Shown: piece by piece, positions 55,191 through 64,000 of the stretch
Layout: every line of letters starts with the position of its first letter
Position numbering within the stretch: the stretch's first letter is position 1
NCBI RefSeq assembly: GCF_035046505.1
Contig: NC_089821.1
Span: 198,796,377-198,860,376 of the forward strand
Source of the DNA: Tiliqua scincoides
Taxonomy: Eukaryota > Chordata > Lepidosauria > Squamata > Scincidae
Length of the DNA: 64,000 nucleotides
Direction: 5' to 3'
Position numbers and translations under genes: made by a program
The notes under the pieces: generated by a model
Told to the model about the DNA's origin: nothing
The model's database searches: none
Seen by the model: only the letters and a program-made list of their open reading frames with translations

Positions 55191-57800
55191 TCATAATTCA
55201 TCATTGATATCCCAGCAGAACTTGAAGGGCAGCTTCTCCATGCTCTCCTTGAAAACACTGTCAAACCGTTCACTCTGGGCTACAGTCATTGTGTTTTTCC
55301 AGTCTCCAACAGTACCTGGCCCAGAAGCAGAGAAAGAGAGAGAATAGCGGTGTTCACGTGGAGAACTAGAACTTCTGTACTTGAAGGGGAGAGGAAAGCT
55401 AACACTGTGTCAAATGTCCTTAAAGAAAAGCAATATTTGGAAACATATCCAAACTGATGGCTAAGACGGGGGAAATTCTGTTGCTTGATTATCGATGAAG
55501 CTGACTAGGCCTGAGGTGCAACAGGGGTACTTGCATTCATGCCATGAAAAGAACCAAAAAATAGCAGTGTCTGGGTTTAGTTTTGTACAATCCAGGCACG
55601 CCCAAATTTCCCAGGATGCCTGAAGAGGTGTGTCTCCTTGCCATTGAAGGGAAAGTATATATACTAGCATGGGTGAGATTAATGTAATTACAGGGCATGC
55701 ACCACCTCTTCTTCAGTGTCTTCATACCTTCCCAACTGAGGGGCTCAGAGGAGATGTAGCATGTGACTCCACAGATTCTTGAGACACTCCTGCCCCTACC
55801 ACTTTCCAAGGAGTCTTTACAATTGTCCAATTCTCCTGCTCCAAAGGAACAGAAAGTGGAAGAATAGAACAGGCTGCTAACAGCTAAATGTTAACAATTT
55901 ATCCTCTGTTCCTGTCCCCAGTGGCTGGAGCACCAGATAATTCATAGGGCTGACCTACTAATCTAGTGCTATTCCAATGACTGCAGCTGCCTGTTCTTGC
56001 ATGGACCACAGCTATCTGGGTACTGCACGAGAACAGAAGGACAAAGCAGGCAAATCAGAGGCTGAGCCAAATGAAGCAAGAATTGGCCAATTCTCTGTAA
56101 GCTACCACCATATTCCCCATATGCAGCCTTGTATTTAACAGAGAAGTCCCACAGTCATTGCAATGTTTATAAGTTGATTTTCATCATAAGTTTTTATCAT
56201 GTTGGGATTAGTAGTAGTTCTGCAACGACTGAGCACTACCTCAAATATTAACCTCCGTTCACTCACCTTTGTGAAGAAAACGTCCTTTGCTTATATCTAC
56301 ATCATCAGGAAGGTTCTCATAGTTGCTTCTGTGATCCTGTCTCATTTTATCAAATGTAGCCTTGTCCACAACCTGAAACAATACCTTTTCAGTTAGCCTC
56401 TTTCCCAAGAAATTGCATATTTTTAATACAGAGCCTCGCAGATCCTGAAATTGGACAAATTTTTCCTAGGAAGTCATCTACAACAGGGTACCATAACTGC
56501 CTAATAACCTAATATCACAGAACAAGAAAATGATGACACTGAACTTGCTCACTTCTGTATTGTACTTTCTCCATTTGGTACTGCTTTGTTTGGAACTGCA
56601 GAAGAGGTGGGGGAGGCACTAAATTGCATGCATCTGGGTTACTTCCTTTCCTTTTCAATCTTCTTCTTTATTCCAGAATCCAAAGCCTTCAGGCTGTGGA
56701 GAATGCTTGACTAAAGGGGGGTGATTCTTGTGTGTTGCTTAAGAAGAGGGGAGCCCCATCCTCCAAACTTCCCCAGTGCTGATGCAGCCGCTCCACTAGG
56801 GTGCTCACTACGTCCTATGGAGGAGTTTCAGGTGTCCTCCTCCATGTAAGGGAACATTTTGCCCTTGCCCCAGGGTAGTCCTCTGCTGATGGGTCTACTC
56901 AGACCTGCACAACCTCCTTTATTGGTGCATGTAGGACCTGGGTAGTGCCGGTGTATGTAGGATTGAGTGGACCTGGGTAGGGAGATCGAGGCCAGGAAGA
57001 GGAATAAGAAATTGGTGGCAACACTGGAACCAGTGCTGCCCACTTCCTGCCCTGACACACACACTCCCACCCCAGTCTCGCCCTGTTCCTTCTAGTACCT
57101 TCCCTGTCCTCCCATCCACTGTCCACCCATCAACATACTGACGTTGGGGTTCCCTCAGTGGCTGCCATCACCCCGGTACAGCTGCTTACCTATTGTGGTA
57201 ACAGCCAAGCTGCACTTTATGGGATGTCACTGTCTGTAATGGCCATAAATGGCTACGCATCACCAGAACATGCATTCCAAACACACAGAGGCTATTGGGC
57301 GATAAATAGTTGTGCCATATCTTACCTTCTTCATTTCTTCATATCGAAGGAAGAGGATATTAAAGTCATCCCTGTGAGCATACCAGCCTTCGACGTGATC
57401 TAACCATGAACCAGGTAGCACTGCCGGGAAATAAGTTATTTTGGTATAAACGTTATGCACATCTAAAGGCAAACAGATGGAGTTACAGGCTGTGATGTTA
57501 GAAAGTTCAACTTTCTCTCAGCCATGAACCTGTTCGGATGCCTGAGCTCCCCACATCTAACCACCAGTATCTGCAGTATGGGGATAAAAATACTGATCTA
57601 CTTCCCAAGATATTTTGAAGGACTTCTGAGGACTTTGGAGACAATGCATGTGCTGTGCTTTGAAGACAATGAATGATTCGAATGCCATGTTTTGGTGACA
57701 AACTGAAAGAAACTAACTGCCATGATTTCAGACAACTCTTGCTAGACTGATGAGCCCACTTAATACAACTGAACATGTTATGCAGCCTCATGATTTAGAC

Positions 57801-58323
57801 CAGTGGTCTTCAACCTCATTCATGCAACAACCCCAAAATAAAAAAGTACGAGACGGGTGATACAGTCTCACACAGTACAGTTTCCATTATATGTGCTGAA
57901 GCGACCAGGAGTGGGCAGGGGCTGGTTGGTACCTGAGTTTCCTGAAGGCTAGTTTGAGGACTCCTGGCAGGGTGCCAATCGGTGAGGTGATGTGAGCTTG
58001 GCCCAGCGACAGCGTGATCCCATCTCCAATAGCGGGAAGTGATTAGTTGGTATAATACATGCTTGTTAGCAGAACTGAAGCCAGCGCAACTACCCTCTTG
58101 GTGAGTTGCCAGAAGATAGAATGAGATACGAAGTGAAACAGATAAGACTTAACCCATTTCACTCTGTATTATCACCGCATTGAGTGTCTGCCTGCCAGGA
58201 GGTCCTCAGAGTAGCCTTCGGGAAGCACATATACTCTTCCAACCCAGACCCCATGACACCTCCCCTATATGAGGTGTCACAACTCCCAGAGAGTTGTGAC
58301 AAATGGGTTGAAGAAGAACACTG
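57801..58323. mobile_element. Non-autonomous hAT element (copy C)
   Basis: The best-preserved copy of the element at 4399-4924. It starts CAGTGGTCTTCAACC, ends GGTTGAAGAAGAACACTG, and is flanked by ATTTAGAC at 57793-57800 and 58324-58331. Confidence 0.9.
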
Positions 58324-59091
58324 ATTTAGACTACTGACAGGTGAAAGAAAGGCTGCTCAGGAAAAGGTAATCAATGAAAATTGAACCCGGTCTTTCTAGA
58401 AGCACATGCATAACAAAATATGTATTGAGTGATATGTCAGTCTAGCGCCATGGTTTCCAAACATCTTCTTAGAAGTCTGAGAAGCACTAAGACTTTGCGG
58501 GAGTGGGAAAAAGGCAACGAAGTAATCCCCAGGATTCCACCACTGCCAGGGACAGAGGTTTTTTTTAACTTAATATGCAGGACCTCCAGGTGGTTTTGGA
58601 AGCCACTGGACAACACTCCTAGCACCTAGATTTCATTCTTAAAGGAGAAAAAAAGCAGAGAGACAAAAGTGCTTCATAATTCAATAGCCAGTAATTCTTA
58701 CCTTTACCATTTAAAAATCTCTCCATGAAAAAAATCAAAATCTTCTATTTCTTCTAATCTCGTTGAAAATTTAGAATAATGATAGTAGGAGACCAAGACA
58801 TCCTTTGGGTTTCTGGCCACATAAATAAGCTGCAAGAATAAAATGTATTTCTGATCACCATCTTTTTAAATTACTCAAACCCAGTGTAGGAAAATTTTTA
58901 TTTATTTTATTCTGCAAAAAATTAGGTTGAACAGAATATTAGCAACTCACATATACACACACCATGCCTAACATCAATGGGAGGCAGCACTGACCTGAAT
59001 ACACATTCACACTAAACTATGTGTTCTACGATTATATGAAATCTTTTCTGCAATAGCAGTTGCAACGGTGCCAGTTTTTTCAAAGCCATGA

Positions 59092-59611
59092 TGTTGGAGG
59101 AAATTAAAAATAGTTTCCTCTTTGGGGGGAAGCAGAGTAGCTTAAGCAGCAGACCCCCCTCTTTTGGGGTATCACCCGAGCGAACCTCCCTCACCCGGCT
59201 GACTGCTAATCAATAAAAATGACGAAGAGGCAATGGCTTGTTAAAGTTGCAAAAAATAAGTTATTTACTTACAATTCCATTGAGTGTATATTTACAGCAT
59301 CTGATTAGGATCAGAGGCTTGGCTATTACTTAGAGATAGCAAGGCCCTAGAGCTGCCTCGCCCTGCATGCCTTGTGCTCAAAATGGCCTGGGCATCAGAG
59401 CCCTGGTGTGCGCCATCTTAACAGGTCGGTCGTCAGAGGACAAGAGGAAGTGCTCAGAGGAGAAGGGAAGGATAAAGGGTTAGGGCCACACCCCACAAGG
59501 ATCACAGAGAGAACAGGTGGAAAGGTCAGAGTCACTGGGTCATAGCTGGACCCCTTCTGGACAGCATCCTGCCCCCTCTGGACAGCAGACGGAGTTGCAC
59601 CAACTCCAACA
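59092..59611. mobile_element. Solo LTR in intron 2 of C1
   Basis: A 520-bp sequence beginning TGTTGGAG and ending CTCCAACA, flanked by the 5-bp duplication CATGA (59087-59091 and 59612-59616). The A2, A3 and B2 introns supply the uninterrupted sequence. Terminal inverted repeats and 5-bp duplication fit an LTR retrotransposon or ERV; the family and orientation are not settled. Private to block C, so younger than the duplication. It has no coding region. Confidence 0.65.
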
Positions 59612-60307
59612 CATGATGCAGCTGAAACAGGTGATACACCTCACTCCCAGGACTGAGGAGACCGCCACTAGATCGTGGACTGCTATATAACTTTGAAAAG
59701 ACAAGCACTTTGGGCCAAAGGCAAGAAAATGGCTTGGTCCTTAAAAGGTTTTCATTCATACCAAAAAGAAAAAGAAGGCTAGAAAAGATACCATGAATTA
59801 TTATCAACTTTTGGTAACTTACCTCTGGGTAAACTTCTTAGAGGTCTATGCATTTCTTCAGACCTATGCCAGTTCTATAGATGGCATAAATGTGAGAGTA
59901 AGGACCTAACAAAGGTTGAATTCTGAGAGATAGGGTTTGGACTCTGTGTTTCCCACCAAGATGTACCTCCTTCAGTTTGCTCCTCCTGCCCTCCCATGAA
60001 CCGCAGTTACTTCTCCTGCTGTTCCCTTCTTCTCTTACACCATGCCTTCCCCATCTTCTCCTATAGCTGCTGCTGCACGTGCCTTGCCTCTTGCCTGCGC
60101 ACCACATGACAGTAGCTGGCCACAATGATCACTATGTAACTCTGAAAGGACAAGCACTTGTGGCCAAACTACATATTTAAAGCAATGTATGATTTATCCT
60201 TAAGAGGCTCTCATTCTTACCAGAAAGGAAAAGTAGAAAAATATCATGAGATATTATCAATGCAACTGAAATGTTATGTTAGAAGAAGAGAGAACAATTT
60301 AAACTTA

Positions 60308-62437
<2,130 letters not shown>

Positions 62438-63359
62438 CTGATTTGGGATATGTGACTAGGATCACTGTCTCTGATTTCAAAATTCTCCAGTGAATCTATG
62501 TATTCTGGTGTAACCAGGTCTGACTGGAAATAAATTCCCTTGTGTTTGAACAGGTACTTCTCTGATGGCTCCATCACTGACACTGCTAGTGCAATGACAC
62601 AAAGATGACAACACTTCTTAGCATTATCAGTTATGCAGTTTCTAGCACTATCAGTTATGGTAGAATGAGCATTAACAAAAGGAATGTATAAAAATCATTC
62701 CGCCTTGGTACTGAGGAAGCCAATGTTCCTTCGCAGGCACTGTGTCTACCAAGTGCTGAAAACAGATTTCCCAGGATGCAAACGTCAGCGTTGCTTATCT
62801 CACTTCAAGAGTTTACCATAATTGATCATGTGACACACAGGTGGGCAAACTTTCAATCTTAGGGATCCTGGACCTTTAACAGTTGCATAGGAGAGAATTT
62901 CAGCAGGTGCAGATTCTCACCTGCCAGAAGACAAGCTGCACCTGCTGAAATTCCCTCTTCTATACACTTGTTTAAGGTCTGATGGAACAGAGGTACCTAA
63001 AATCAGAATTAAAAAACTATTCCCATGATTTAACAGACTTGTTGAAGATTTTCTGGAGGAAGGACAATGCAGAAATGAAAAATAATTGAATAAAATATTA
63101 ATCAATCATAAAAAAAACAGTAGTACCATCAGTCCTGATTTTCTAGCTTTCATTCAGGTCAGCAAGATTATTTAGTGATGGAACGTGTTAAAAAACATGC
63201 TCCGTACAATGCCTGAGACTCATCTAAGCAGCAACAGGAACAACATTCCGTTTTCTTTTCCCAGGAAGGAATCTCGTCCATGATGGAGGAACTGGCTTGT
63301 TTCAAGGTCACTCATTCCGTTCCCAAAGAATAACAGTGGCAGCTAAAACCTCCGCACCA

Positions 63360-63752
63360 TAAAACCAACGAAGCAGGCTTGAAGGCGAGGATCCGTGCAG
63401 CTGAACTGACGAAGTTCTTTCTTGGGGCAGCGGGTGGCTCTCAACTTGCACCCCGTGGAGGTGGCCTCCTGTGCCGCTGTCGTCAGGGCTCGGCTCGGAG
63501 CTCATTGGCCGCATCGCTTCCCACGCAAACTCGGGGCGCTCAAAGCCCAGACGCGCCAAGGCTCGCTGCAGACAGAGACGCACCCTAAAGTGCCGCGGCT
63601 GCGCGTGGAGAGCTTTGCGCGCCCGGGAAGCCGCGCCCCCTGTGCGCCTTCGGGGTTCCGCGCCCGGCCGCTGCCTGTTCCCATCCCCAGTCCGGAGGAA
63701 GAGGCCGAGCAGAGCCCTCGCAGGCGCAGGAGCGCAGTCCACTCCGTCGCAG
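63360..63752 (+). promoter_or_regulatory. CpG-rich promoter and 5' UTR of DHRS1
   Basis: From about 63360 the composition becomes GC- and CpG-rich up to the DHRS1 start codon and continues into the gene, as in a CpG-island promoter. GC-box-like and inverted CCAAT-like (CTCATTGGCC near 63503) motifs are visible and there is no TATA box. C1 exon 1 starts about 1.2 kb away on the other strand, so the two genes are divergent. Confidence 0.7.
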
Positions 63753-64000
63753 ATGGCAGGGGCGGCCGGGCAGCCCCTCTCGGGGCGCGTGTGCGTGGTG
63801 ACGGGCGCCTCCCGGGGCATCGGGAAGGGCATCGCGCTGCAGCTGGCGCAGGCGGGCGCCACCGTCTACATCACGGGCCGGACGCGGGACAGGCTGGAGC
63901 GAGCGGCCGCCGAGGTGCGGGGCCGGGGCGGGCGCTGCGTGCCGGTGGTGTGCGACTCGTCCCGGGAGGAGGAGGTGGCGGCGCTGTTCGAGCGCGTCCG
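63753..64000 (+). CDS. DHRS1: DHRS1, short-chain dehydrogenase/reductase (5' end)
   Basis: The frame runs from ATG at 63753 to the window end (82 complete codons) without interruption. It begins MAGAAGQPLSGRVCVVTGAS, continuing RGIGKGIALQLAQAGATVYI, TGR and later CVPVVCDSSREEEVAALFER. TGASRGIG (17-24) is the TGxxxGxG nucleotide-binding motif of the SDR Rossmann fold, and the CVPVVCDSS block is characteristic of DHRS1. The family enzyme is an NADP(H)-dependent reductase of steroids and other carbonyls in the endoplasmic reticulum. The catalytic Ser-Tyr-Lys and carboxyl end lie outside the window. No intron falls within the visible part. Confidence 0.93.
   Translation, partial: MAGAAGQPLSGRVCVVTGASRGIGKGIALQLAQAGATVYITGRTRDRLERAAAEVRGRGGRCVPVVCDSSREEEVAALFERV

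Overview
The window is vertebrate nuclear DNA, most likely from a squamate reptile. The evidence is intron-bearing genes with GT/AG junctions, a tRNA-headed SINE with the 3' end typical of Sauria SINEs, a near-full-length CR1 LINE, L1 fragments with poly(A) tails, and many hAT elements with 8-bp target duplications. The species call is inference; intron/exon structure and transposon ends were read directly.

The backbone is a tandemly duplicated cluster of cytosolic sulfotransferase genes of the SULT3A (amine sulfotransferase) type, all on the minus strand. Three copies of one block are visible: A from base 1, B from 32442 and C from 54493 (offsets 32,441 and 22,051 bp). Each gene uses the six-coding-exon SULT plan; where intact, exons 1 to 6 have 142, 209, 127, 95, 181 and 125 coding bases. 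Two genes read open in every exon and predict 292-aa enzymes: A2 (8592-20379) and B2 (42671-49582). The others are relics. A1 and B1 keep only exons 3-6, and a solo LTR splits exon 5. A3 has lost exons 3 and 6 and carries further lesions. B3 is one damaged last exon. C1 has all six exons but two frame-changing indels.

At the right edge the cluster ends and DHRS1 begins on the plus strand (start codon 63753) from a GC-rich, CpG-rich promoter, head to head with C1.

Transposons explain most length differences between blocks, and the empty sites in sister blocks give relative ages. A2 carries a 5-kb CR1 that B2 lacks. B alone carries a 2-kb hAT-like element that appears to hold the first exon and CpG-rich promoter of IMPA2, plus a nested solo LTR and a 78-bp minisatellite. 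B also has a 770-bp GC-rich island where A has 1.35 kb containing one arm of an inverted repeat. That arm holds part of an unrecognised two-exon gene fragment. No CRISPR array or bacterial-type system is present, and I see no confident RNA gene.
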